Shown: piece by piece, positions 30,768 to 41,200 of the stretch | Layout: the number at the start of each line of letters is the position of its first letter | How positions within the stretch are numbered: the stretch's first letter is position 1 | Assembly (NCBI GenBank): GCA_025800385.1 | Contig: JAOXRS010000012.1 | Location: 1-64,000 of the forward strand | Origin: Candidatus Albibeggiatoa sp. nov. NOAA | GTDB taxonomy: Bacteria; Pseudomonadota; Gammaproteobacteria; Beggiatoales; Beggiatoaceae | DNA length: 64,000 nucleotides | Reading direction: 5' to 3' | Notes under the pieces: generated by a model | What the model saw: the letters and a program-made list of their open reading frames with translations, nothing else | Database searches by the model: none | Told to the model about the DNA's origin: nothing | Position numbers and translations under genes: made by a program

Positions 30768-33700
30768 ATGTTAAGTCGTTCATTTTTGAAACTACTGTTG
30801 ATTTGCCAAATATTCCTTTACGCTGCATCTAATACTTATGCTCTTACTGAATTAACAGGCGTGACGCAAATTTCAGCAGGAGCTTTTCATACTTGCGCTT
30901 TGCTTAATACGGGTGCGGTGAAATGTTGGGGGCGTAATAGTTTTGGTCAATTAGGTGATAACTCAACCACAAATAAATTAACACCGGTTCAAGTTGATGG
31001 CTTAACCAGTGGTGTATCAGCTATTGCTTTAGGTGGATACCGTTCTTGTGCTGTATTGAATAATGGAGATGTAAAATGCTGGGGTTATAACGGGGATGGT
31101 CAACTAAGCGGCGATGGTGGTACAAATAGGTTAACACCTGTACTCCTTAATAACTTTTCAGATGATATTTCTTCTATCGCATTGGGCTATGACCATATTT
31201 GTATCTTATTAGATACTGGGGGAGTCAAATGTTGGGGACAAGGTGATTATGGTCAATTAGGTCGTAACTCTGATTTAGATAGCATGAGTGCAGTACAAGT
31301 TGATGGCTTAACCAGTGGTGTTTCTAAAATTGCATTAGGCTCAAACCATTCCTGCGCATTACTTAATACGGGTGCACTTAAATGTTGGGGATTTAATGAC
31401 TCTGGCCAACTGGGTGATAACTCAACCACAAATAGGTTAACACCTGTACAAGTCGATAGTTTAACCAGTGGCGTTTCTGATATTGGTGCAAACGCATTAC
31501 ATTCTTGTGCTGTCGTCTCTGGTGCACTTAAATGTTGGGGAGTCAATGATAAAGGTGAGTTAGGTGACAACTCGACTACTGACAGCCTGATTCCAGTGCA
31601 AGTTGATAGTTTAACCAGTGGGGTATCAGCTTTTAGCTTATTTTATGATGGTTCTTGTGCATTGCTTGATTCTGGAACAGTAAAATGTTGGGGATATAAC
31701 TATGATGGGCAACTGGGTGATACTACATCAACAGATAGATTAACACCCGTACAAGTTGACAGCTTAACCAGTGGTATTAGTGAGATTGTTTCTGGTTCTC
31801 AACACTCTTGTGCATTGCTTGATTCTGGTACAGTGAAATGCTGGGGACAAAATACCTATGGTGCAATTGGTGATAACTCAACTTCAAATAGCAATACTCC
31901 TGTTTCTGTTCTTGTTGCGCTACCAGAAATTAACCTTATTGGTAACGGTAATAATATTGTTGATGGAGATACCACACCGAGCACAACGGATGCTACCGAT
32001 TTTGGTAACACAACAATTAATACCCCTGTTGATAAAACCTTCACCATTCAAAATATTGGTGATGGTGATTTAGTTTTATCTGGCAGCCCTATCGTTGGTT
32101 TAAGTGGTGCGGGTTGTACCATGTTCAGTGTAACTAGCCAGCCCACTTCACCCATCGCTTCTAGTTCGAGTGATAGCTTTACCATTCAATATAATCCAAC
32201 TGCAGCGGCAATACATAATTGTACAGTCAATATTACTAATGATGATTTAGATGAAAGTACATATGATTTTGCGATTAAAGGTGTTGGAAATAAGATCAAT
32301 CAAACGATTACATTCAACCCACCAGCCACAGGTGCATTGGGATACAGTACAACTTTAAGTGCCACAGCAGATTCAGGTTTAACAGTCAATAATTTTGCTA
32401 GCACGACAACCAACATATGTACTGTCAGCGGGACAACTTTAAATTTTATCGATGCAGGCACTTGCACTGTCACAGCCGATCAAGCAGGTAATAGCAGTTA
32501 CAATACTGCAACTCAGGTCTCTCAAAATATTACTGTTTATCACTCCTTAGAAAATGTGACGCAAATTTCAGGAGGAGGTTTTCATACTTGTGCATTAGTA
32601 AACGGAGGAGTTAAATGTTGGGGGCTAAATGATAGTGGTCAACTGGGTGATAACTCTACAACTGCTAGCAGTGTTCCTGTCGATGTAAATGGATTAACCA
32701 GTGGTGTATCTGCCATTTCTGTGAATTATAAACATTCTTGTGCATTACTTGATACAAATGGAGTTAAATGTTGGGGATGGAATAGTAATGGGCAACTGGG
32801 TGATAACTCTACGACAAATCGTTCTACACCAGTCGATGTAAATGGATTAAGCAGTGGGGTGTCCGCTATTGTTGCTGGTGGCTCTCATACTTGTGCATTA
32901 CTTGATACAAGAGAGGTTAAATGTTGGGGTTATAATTTCGGTGGAGAATTGGGTAATAACTCTACGGTAGATAGCAGTATTCCTGTCAATGTGAATGGGT
33001 TAAGCAGTGATGTATCTATGATTAGTTTAGGTGGCTCATATTCTTGTGCCTTACTGAATACAGGAGGGGCGAAATGTTGGGGTTACAATGGTTATGGTCA
33101 AGTTGGTGATGGTTCAACAACAAATCGCTTAACACCTGTAGATGTAAGTGGGCTAACCAGTGGTGTCTCTACTATTATTTCTTCAAATTCTAATGGTTGT
33201 GCTTTGCTTAATACAAGTGAGCTTAAATGTTGGGGAAAGAATACTAATGGTCAAATAGGCGATAATTCTACAATAGAGCGTCATACTCCAGTAGATGTGA
33301 GTGGATTAAGCAGTGGTGTATCCTCTGTTGCGTTTGGTGAGCATCATGGTTGCGCCTTGCTTGATACAAGAGGGGCGAAATGTTGGGGTTACAATGGTTA
33401 TGGTCAAGTTGGTGATGGTTCAACAACAAATCGCTTAACACCTGTAGATGTAAATGGATTAAGCAGTGGAATATCAGCTATTAGCTTAGGTTTTAATCAT
33501 TCTTGTGTATTGCTTGATACAGGCAATGTAGCATGTTGGGGAAGTAATAGTAATGGCCAGTTAGGTGATAACTCAACCACAAATAGGTCTGTACCTGTTC
33601 ATGTTAAAGTATTGTTTCCAGAAATCAATCTGGTTGGCAATAGCAATAATATCAGCAATGGTGATACCACACCGAGCACAACTGATGACACCGATTTTGG

Positions 33701-36700
33701 CAGTACGCCAATTAACACGCCTGTAGATCAAACGTTCACGATTGAAAATATAGGACAGGGTAATTTAACACTTTCAGGTAGTCCCATCGTTGCATTAACG
33801 GGTGCAGATTGCTCAATGTTCAGCATTACCAGCCAACCAACTTCTCCCATTTCTTCAAGTGCCAGTTCAAACTTTACCATTCAATACAACCCAACTGCGG
33901 CAGCAACACACAATTGCACCGTCAGTATTGCCAATGATGATACAAACGAAAGTACTTATAATTTTGCCATTACAGGCACTGGCGTAACAGCAGAAATCAA
34001 TGTACTTGGGAATAACAATGCAATTGCAGATGGAGACATCACACCTGATATAACTGATGGTACAGACTTTGGTAGCACAGAACTCAACATCCCGATTAAC
34101 AAAACATTTACCATCGAAAATACAGGTTTGAACCAGCTAACACTTTCAGGCAGTCCTATCGTTGCTTTGATGGGTGCTGATTGTGGCATGTTCAGCGTCA
34201 CCAGCCAACCAAGCTCTCCAATTGCAATCAATGCTAGTGATAACTTTACAGTTCAATATAATCCAACTGTACTCGGTAAGCACAATTGCACAATCAGTAT
34301 TGACAATGATGATGTAGATGAAAATCCATATGATTTTGCTATTACTGGTACTGGTGTAACTATATCAGCACCATCAGACTTTACTGCAAATACACCAAGT
34401 ATTAACAATATAGATCAAGGTATCAGCCTTTCATGGACAGACAATAGTGCGAATGAAGGTGAATTTATTCTATTACGAGATGGATCACAGCTTGCAACCA
34501 TAACAGCTAACAGCACCAGTTATACTGATACAAACGCAACCGAATGTAATACAAATTATAGTTACAGCTTAAAAGCACAAAACTTGAATAACGAATCCAC
34601 TAGCGTATCTGTCACTGCCAACATGCCAGACTGCCCTTTACCAGAGCCTGCACCACCGAATGCACCAATCAACCTTATCGCCAATCCAACCAGTCATAAT
34701 CAAATTCAATTAACATGGACTGACGATAGCTCCATTGAAACAGGTTATCGAATTGAACGTAATGGAATGCGAATTGCCATACTAGATAAAAATACCGAAA
34801 CTTATACAGATGATGACCTCACTTGCGAATCAACTTATACCTATGATGTATATAGTTACAATAGCATCGGTGAATCTAGCCACATAACTACCACAGTAAC
34901 CACGCTAACTTGTCCTCCAAATACCCTAGGTCAATTAACTACAACCATCACATCAGATAGTATTACTTTAATATGGGAAGATGTGGAAGGAGAAACAGGT
35001 TATTTAGTAGCACGTGAATCACTCAATACTCGGAAGCTAAGAGCTATTCAAGAATTTGATTTACCAGCAGATTCAACCTCATTTACAGATACAGATTTTG
35101 AATGTGGACAAACTTATAATTACGATGTTTTTGCGGTGTTTGGTACAACTTTAGTTCCAGCAACAACAACGACTGTAGAAACCTTACCTTGTATCACACC
35201 ACCTGCAGCACCTAGCCAATTAATAGCAACCTTAAATGATGAGAATCAAATTGTTTTAAGTTGGCAAGATAACAGCCTTGATGAAACTGGATTTGTAGTA
35301 CTGCGTGATGGACAAGTGCTAGCTGAATTAACAGCAGACACTATAACTTACAGCGATAACGATTTAGCATGTGGCACAGTTTATCAATATCAAATTTTGG
35401 CTAAAAATGATGATGGAGACTCGCTACCATCTGACCCTGTCAACATCGAATTTCCTTGTGTAATTTTGCAAGCTCCAGCTAATTTAACCTTCACACCTTC
35501 ATCTTATACACAAATAGAACTGACTTGGTTGGATAATAATACCGCTGAAATTGGTTATCAAATTATCCGTGATGGATATATTTTGCATAACACCACTCAA
35601 AATTCGTCTAACTTTATTGATACAAACTTGCATTGTGGCACACAATATCATTACCTAGTTAGTGCCATTGCCCCTGACCTAAGTATATCCCCAGCAACAG
35701 AAATATTTGCATCCACGCAAAATTGTATTGGTGAGTTCAGCTTAAACTTAAATATTCAAGGTCAAGGTAACGTGAATGGTTGTAGTCATCATTGCAAGCA
35801 TAGCTATCCCGAGAATCAAGCTATTGCATTGCATATAACGCCTGTTACTAATTGGCAATTTAGCCATTGGAGTGGAGATTGTTCAAGTAATCAAATTGTA
35901 TTAGACACAGACAAAAATTGTACAGCCTATTTTATTGAGCGTACTGTAGAAGTAACACAGGATAACGAAGAGTTTATAGAACAAATTGCTACAGAAGAAG
36001 TCATTATTCCAATTACTGAGCAACTACCTATCACTGAAATACCCGCAGCATTACTACCACCACCTCCAGCCAGAAAAATTGAAGATAATTCAACCCTTGA
36101 CCAAAGTGCCAATATTGCAGGCCAAACCGTAACAAATATTGATATTCAACAGGGTAGTAGTGTATCCAATGGCACGTTAGGCGGCGAAGTAAACAATAGC
36201 GGTTTAATCAGTAATATTATAATTGAACAAGGTGCAACCGTTTCTGGTGGATCAATTAGTGGCAATAATATTAATAACGGCACTATGGAAGGTGTGACGA
36301 TTACGACCTATTCTGAGGTGACAGGGGGCAGTTTTTCAGGTGATATTACTAATCGTGGGACACTATTTGATGCAAAATTTTTAGAAGGAACAACTGTAAC
36401 AGGCGGTAAATTAGGTGGCATTATTCAATGTAAAGGCACTATTAAAGATGTACAGATTCATCCTTATGCGCGGATTATTGGTGGTCAAATAGGTGGTTTT
36501 ATTCAAGGTACAAAATCAAAGCCTGCTTATTTGGGTAATATTGAATTGCTTGCAGGTTCAAAAATTGAAAATGTCCGCATCAGCCCAACAACGCAATTGC
36601 CTGATAATATTGAAATAGGCGAAGGGGTTATTTTCCCTAAAAGTTATACCAGTCCAGATTTAGAAGATTTTGGCGTAAATGAGTCGAATTTAGACACAAT

Positions 36701-38144
36701 TGATGCTTATGATTTTAATGGCATTGAGCCTGCTGCATTTGAGTTATTTGAGCCTGAACACATTGCACAACTACCCTTAGAAGTATTTGCTGAATTTGAA
36801 GCAGAAGATATTGAATATTTACAACCTGAAGCTGTTGAAACAGTTGCAATAGAACAATTTGAGAAATTGCCAGAACAAGCTTTAGAAGGTCTCTCAGCTG
36901 ATAATGTTGATGCTTTAAATGAAGAAATATTAGCAGAAGCAATCACGCCAGAGAAACTAGATTCAATTAAACCAGAGGCGGTTAAAAAATCTAAAAACCC
37001 CGGAAAAATCTTTACTCAATTGAAAAAAATCAAACCTAAACAAGCTAAAAGATACTTGCCGAAAGATTGGGATATTAATGAAGATACGGGCGAATTATCA
37101 GCACCTGTAGGCACAAAATTAACTTATAAAAAAGTTGAGCCTAAAAAAGCCCTTTCTAAACAGAAAGCAAGCTTACCAGATATAGCCGATTTAGATTCTA
37201 GCTTTAGCTTAGGTGGAACTGGTGGTAAAACAGCGCAGGAAAATTTAAATGACGCGATAGAACAAACACCTGATGTTGGCAATGTTGAGTTGGATCAGTT
37301 TGTTTTTACTCAAAATGATGATACGGGTATGTTAAATATTGTCGGTGAAGGTAATTATGATGGGACAACATTTGCATTTTTACCGGGGGCAAACAATATT
37401 GAGCAAGCACCATTAGATACACCTGTAGGCTTGTCACAAGATGAAGGTGGTTTTTTCATCATGACCATGCCCAATTATCAAAGTTTTTTACTAACACCAT
37501 CTTCAAATGATCCAACAGGCTTGGTAGAAGTGTTAAGTGATGAAGATGAACCCATTGAAGAACAAGAACCTGAAATTAAACAAAATTGCTTTTATAGTAA
37601 CCAAGTAGTTAAGTTCAATGAGCGCGGAGATACTTTACTAAAACTAGCAGGTGAAAATACGCGCCGTTTACGTGCTTTTGAAACTGAAATACATGTTGTG
37701 GTTATTTTTGACGCATTTGTAGTACCTGCCCCAGAACAATATTGTAAAAATGAGCTTTGTGATTGGCCTATCATGCCTGAGGATTTGCAAAAAGGGCTAC
37801 ATTTACCCGATAAATTACGCGCTAGACAACAAGCAAGAGTTATTTATCCTGATGGTTCAGCACAATTAGTTTATCCAACCGTACTTGAGCCTAACACATT
37901 TATCAGTGTTGTTTCTGAGCTTGAAGGTATTGAAAAAGTTATTTATCAAGCAGATGGCACATTTAAAGCGGTTTATTTTGGAGAGACGGTTTTAATTTAT
38001 CCTACTTTTGATACTTATTTAACACCATTACCTAATGCTGACGAGGAAATAGAACCTGAAGTGGATATGATTGGAGCAAAAGAATTTAGTTACACCGTAC
38101 AAGATTGTGCGCGTCTGGTAACAACAACTTTTGTGATTGAATAA
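30768..38144 (+). CDS. giant exported RCC1-propeller protein with FnIII and shared C-terminal module
   Basis: A secreted protein of 2458 residues, not recognised as a named family. Order: signal peptide (about 1-25); seven RCC1 blades (about 32-385); a choice-of-anchor-D/ASPM-like domain (386-508); an Ig-like domain (510-590); seven more RCC1 blades (599-949); two more anchor-D-like domains (951-1198); five FnIII domains (1199-1650); an InlB-type repeat (1655-1722); a Glu/Pro linker; then the C-terminal module with solenoid (1773-1957), Pro-Glu repeats (1963-2074) and globular part. Each seven-blade set should close a propeller. Each blade carries two Cys (pattern CALL..G.VKCWG), suggesting disulfides outside the cytoplasm. 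The ribosome-binding site is AGAGGT. The C-terminal module is more diverged than in the other two proteins. Binding partner and secretion route are unknown. Confidence 0.88.
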   Translation: MLSRSFLKLLLICQIFLYAASNTYALTELTGVTQISAGAFHTCALLNTGAVKCWGRNSFGQLGDNSTTNKLTPVQVDGLTSGVSAIALGGYRSCAVLNNGDVKCWGYNGDGQLSGDGGTNRLTPVLLNNFSDDISSIALGYDHICILLDTGGVKCWGQGDYGQLGRNSDLDSMSAVQVDGLTSGVSKIALGSNHSCALLNTGALKCWGFNDSGQLGDNSTTNRLTPVQVDSLTSGVSDIGANALHSCAVVSGALKCWGVNDKGELGDNSTTDSLIPVQVDSLTSGVSAFSLFYDGSCALLDSGTVKCWGYNYDGQLGDTTSTDRLTPVQVDSLTSGISEIVSGSQHSCALLDSGTVKCWGQNTYGAIGDNSTSNSNTPVSVLVALPEINLIGNGNNIVDGDTTPSTTDATDFGNTTINTPVDKTFTIQNIGDGDLVLSGSPIVGLSGAGCTMFSVTSQPTSPIASSSSDSFTIQYNPTAAAIHNCTVNITNDDLDESTYDFAIKGVGNKINQTITFNPPATGALGYSTTLSATADSGLTVNNFASTTTNICTVSGTTLNFIDAGTCTVTADQAGNSSYNTATQVSQNITVYHSLENVTQISGGGFHTCALVNGGVKCWGLNDSGQLGDNSTTASSVPVDVNGLTSGVSAISVNYKHSCALLDTNGVKCWGWNSNGQLGDNSTTNRSTPVDVNGLSSGVSAIVAGGSHTCALLDTREVKCWGYNFGGELGNNSTVDSSIPVNVNGLSSDVSMISLGGSYSCALLNTGGAKCWGYNGYGQVGDGSTTNRLTPVDVSGLTSGVSTIISSNSNGCALLNTSELKCWGKNTNGQIGDNSTIERHTPVDVSGLSSGVSSVAFGEHHGCALLDTRGAKCWGYNGYGQVGDGSTTNRLTPVDVNGLSSGISAISLGFNHSCVLLDTGNVACWGSNSNGQLGDNSTTNRSVPVHVKVLFPEINLVGNSNNISNGDTTPSTTDDTDFGSTPINTPVDQTFTIENIGQGNLTLSGSPIVALTGADCSMFSITSQPTSPISSSASSNFTIQYNPTAAATHNCTVSIANDDTNESTYNFAITGTGVTAEINVLGNNNAIADGDITPDITDGTDFGSTELNIPINKTFTIENTGLNQLTLSGSPIVALMGADCGMFSVTSQPSSPIAINASDNFTVQYNPTVLGKHNCTISIDNDDVDENPYDFAITGTGVTISAPSDFTANTPSINNIDQGISLSWTDNSANEGEFILLRDGSQLATITANSTSYTDTNATECNTNYSYSLKAQNLNNESTSVSVTANMPDCPLPEPAPPNAPINLIANPTSHNQIQLTWTDDSSIETGYRIERNGMRIAILDKNTETYTDDDLTCESTYTYDVYSYNSIGESSHITTTVTTLTCPPNTLGQLTTTITSDSITLIWEDVEGETGYLVARESLNTRKLRAIQEFDLPADSTSFTDTDFECGQTYNYDVFAVFGTTLVPATTTTVETLPCITPPAAPSQLIATLNDENQIVLSWQDNSLDETGFVVLRDGQVLAELTADTITYSDNDLACGTVYQYQILAKNDDGDSLPSDPVNIEFPCVILQAPANLTFTPSSYTQIELTWLDNNTAEIGYQIIRDGYILHNTTQNSSNFIDTNLHCGTQYHYLVSAIAPDLSISPATEIFASTQNCIGEFSLNLNIQGQGNVNGCSHHCKHSYPENQAIALHITPVTNWQFSHWSGDCSSNQIVLDTDKNCTAYFIERTVEVTQDNEEFIEQIATEEVIIPITEQLPITEIPAALLPPPPARKIEDNSTLDQSANIAGQTVTNIDIQQGSSVSNGTLGGEVNNSGLISNIIIEQGATVSGGSISGNNINNGTMEGVTITTYSEVTGGSFSGDITNRGTLFDAKFLEGTTVTGGKLGGIIQCKGTIKDVQIHPYARIIGGQIGGFIQGTKSKPAYLGNIELLAGSKIENVRISPTTQLPDNIEIGEGVIFPKSYTSPDLEDFGVNESNLDTIDAYDFNGIEPAAFELFEPEHIAQLPLEVFAEFEAEDIEYLQPEAVETVAIEQFEKLPEQALEGLSADNVDALNEEILAEAITPEKLDSIKPEAVKKSKNPGKIFTQLKKIKPKQAKRYLPKDWDINEDTGELSAPVGTKLTYKKVEPKKALSKQKASLPDIADLDSSFSLGGTGGKTAQENLNDAIEQTPDVGNVELDQFVFTQNDDTGMLNIVGEGNYDGTTFAFLPGANNIEQAPLDTPVGLSQDEGGFFIMTMPNYQSFLLTPSSNDPTGLVEVLSDEDEPIEEQEPEIKQNCFYSNQVVKFNERGDTLLKLAGENTRRLRAFETEIHVVVIFDAFVVPAPEQYCKNELCDWPIMPEDLQKGLHLPDKLRARQQARVIYPDGSAQLVYPTVLEPNTFISVVSELEGIEKVIYQADGTFKAVYFGETVLIYPTFDTYLTPLPNADEEIEPEVDMIGAKEFSYTVQDCARLVTTTFVIE
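30861..31923 (+). repeat. RCC1 repeat array 1 (seven blades)
   Basis: Seven consecutive repeats of about 50 residues, each with a CWG core followed by a G.LGD turn and then PV.V. Seven is the number needed for one closed RCC1-type beta-propeller. Confidence 0.85.
33064..33147 (+). repeat. exact 84-bp direct repeat, copy 1
   Basis: Identical base for base to 33370-33453. The copies are 306 bp apart, exactly two 51-codon blades, so slippage or unequal exchange between them would keep the frame. Confidence 0.9.
33370..33453 (+). repeat. exact 84-bp direct repeat, copy 2
   Basis: Second copy of the repeat at 33064-33147, lying in blade 6 of the second RCC1 array. Confidence 0.9.
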
Positions 38145-38153
38145 TCTATTTGT

Positions 38154-38190
38154 AAAAAGGCATAACCCACGGCAAGGATCGTGCCTTTTT
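38154..38190. terminator. bidirectional terminator between RCC1 and LRR genes
   Basis: AAAAAGGCA (38154-38162) pairs with TGCCTTTTT (38182-38190). The stem ends in a T-run on either strand, as expected for a terminator shared by the convergent genes ending at 38144 and 38201. Confidence 0.75.
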
Positions 38191-38200
38191 CAACTTATGA

Positions 38201-41200
38201 CTACTTGAAGTAATCATGAATGGCTTGTTGTCCTTGTTGAATCACTTCTGGCGGTGGAGAAGACAGAGGGTTACTACCTACTGAAATACCATTTTCAATA
38301 TTTTCCGTTGTCCAATATATATCCAATCCTAAATCCAGAATTTCTTTTGGTAAAGATTTCAATTTATTCGAGTGCAATTGTAAACTCTGTAAATGCTTTA
38401 ATTTCCATACACCTTCTGGCAGTTTTTTTAAACGGTTTGTACCTAAATTGAGATGAGTTAGGTTTTTTAACTGTCCGATTTCTTCAGGTATTTCTTGTAA
38501 ATAATTTTCAAACAAATTCAATGATGTTAATTGTTTTAGTTTGCCAATTTCAGGTGTCAATTCTTTTAAGCCATTACTTCTAACATACAATTCTCTTAAT
38601 TCAGCTAACTGCCCAATTTCTGTTGGTAGCCTGCTTAAATGGTCATAATTTAAATTAAGCTCCTGAAGTTTTGTCAACTGATTAATAGTATTAGGTAATT
38701 TTCTAATTCTCATTTCTGATACATCAAGCTTGACTAAATTATGTAATCGCGTAATTTGAGAAGGAAATCGACTGAATAAATTATCATTTAAATCCAATAT
38801 CTTTAGGTTTTTTAATTGCCCTATGTTAGTAGGTAGCCTTCTAAGTTCATTTCGTGATAAATAGAATTCTTCAAGGTTGCTTAATTGTGCAATTTCTGGT
38901 GGGAGTTTAGTCAATTCATTCCTAAAAAGATGAAGCGTAGATAGTTTTTGTAATTGGTTTATTTCTTTGGGAATCGACTTTAAATCATTACCATCTAAAT
39001 ATAACGTTGTTAAATGAGTGAGTTGCCCAATTTCTGCTGGTAATGCATCAAGTCCATTTTTACTCAAGTCTAAATGTGTCAAATTAGTAAGCTGAGTCAC
39101 TGCAAGTGGAAATTGTTCGAATTTATTTCTTGGTAATTGCAACTGGGTTAAGTGCTCCAATTGCGAAATGGACTCTGGTAAATGTTTTAAACGGTTTTTG
39201 CTAAGGTTTAGCCAAATCAGATTTTCTAGTTCTGTTACGCCATTAGGTAGTTTTTCTATATAATTATTACTTAAATTTAATCGAGCCAATTTTGTTAAGT
39301 GTTTGATTCCTAGAGGTAGATATTCTAACCTATTATTTTTTAAGTCGACCTCTGTTAACTCTCTGAAAAAGTGAGGTATTTGTTTAGGAATATTGGCCAG
39401 TTGATTGTCAGCAAGTGAAAGTTTTTGTAACTTATTTAAAAAGATCAATGAACTTGGAAATTGATCCAATTCAGAGTGACTTAAATTAATACCGATCACA
39501 TGCTCGTTTTCATCAAGTGCATACCCTTGTTCTGTCATAATGGCTTTTACATCAATGTGTGGTATTTCTTGCGGTAATTGCCGTTGAATGTGCTCTAATC
39601 TCGCTAAGTCTGATTTTATATTTTGTGTCGCACCGTCCTGTTTTTGGTTCTCAAAATAATCATGAATGGCTTGTTTTCCTTGCTGAATAATAGCAGGTGG
39701 AGGTGATACGAATGGATTCTCACCTACTGTTATAACATTTTGATAGTTCCGATCTGACCATCGAATTTTTAAATCTAAATGGAGTATATCAGGCGGTAAC
39801 TGAGTCAATTTATTTGAGTTTAAATGGATATAATTTATATGCCATAACTGCCATAAGGTTTCAGGTAATGTTTGCAATTGATTGTGTTTTAAATCTAACC
39901 AATCCAAACCACTTAACTGCCCAATTTCTGGTGGGAGTGTCTGCAGTTGGTTGTGTTTTAAATCCAACCATTTTAGCCCTTTTAACTGTCCAATTTCTGC
40001 TGGCAATGTTTGCAATTGATTATGTTCTAAATCCAGCTTATCTAAGCTCTTTAGCTGCCCAATTTCTTTAGGTAATGTTTGCAGTTGATTATGTGTTAAG
40101 TATAGCTTTTCTAAGTCACTTAATTGCCCAACTTCTGGAGGTAATATCTGTAGATTATTATTGGCCAGATAAAATTCTCGTAAATGCTTTAATTGTCCAA
40201 TTTCTGGGGGTAATGTTTGCAATTGGTTATTAGCAATATAGAGTGTACGCAATTGTTTTAATCGTCCAATTTCTGCAGGTAACGTTTTCAGCTGGTTATT
40301 AGCACCATAAAATATCTGTAAACTTTCTAACTGCCCAATTTCTGCAGGTAGGATTTGTAAATAATTATTATGTAAAGATAGATATTCTAAGCTGTATAAA
40401 AAACCCATTTCTTTGGGCAATGTCTTCAATTTATTGCCATTTAAAAACAAATATTTTATATCTTTCCACTGCCCAATTTCTGCAGGTAATTGACTGAGCT
40501 GATTATTCTCTAAGCGTAATGTTATTAAATTGTTTAATTGTCCAATTTCTGCTGGCAATGTTTGTATCCGATTATTATCTAGGCTTAATTCTTCTAACTG
40601 TGTCAGTTGTAAAATTTCGGCAGGCAACTGAGTTAAGCCATTAGCATTTAGGTTAAGCTTTGCTAAATGTTTTAATTGAACTATTTCAGCAGGTAAGGTT
40701 TGTATCCAATTATTATGCGTAACAACAACCGAATCGTACCCACTCAGCTCTTCTTTATATGATGGACTCAAATCTAAAGTCATCAAACGTTCAAGTTGGG
40801 CAATTTTCGCGGGTAAGCTCGTCAGCCCATTACCTTTGAGAATCAATACCTCCAAATTTTTCAAATCAAATACAGCATCAGGTACTTGTTCTAATTTTAA
40901 AGTATTTAGTCTCAGTTCAATTACCTGAGAATATTCGTTAAGCTTATAATGACCTACTGTCTCATCATGTCTTATCTCACTCAGTTTATCACCATGAAAA
41001 ATCTTTTTAGATGCAAGTAACTGCTGTTCAATTTTGGCAATAGTTTCCAAATCTTGTGTATCTTGCTCTATATTTTCCTTAGCTAAGTTTTGCTGCTTAT
41101 CTTTCTGTTTGAAACTCTTAGGGTTTTGTGCTGTGTTAAAAAGGTTGCTTACCATCTCTTTAATCTGATAATTCAATAGTTGTTCTTGTAGCTCAATAGG

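Larger units (their letters stand above)
32563..33615 (+). repeat. RCC1 repeat array 2 (seven blades)
   Basis: A second set of seven RCC1 blades in the same protein. Blades 4 and 6 contain an identical 84-bp stretch, pointing to recent duplication or gene conversion. Confidence 0.85.
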
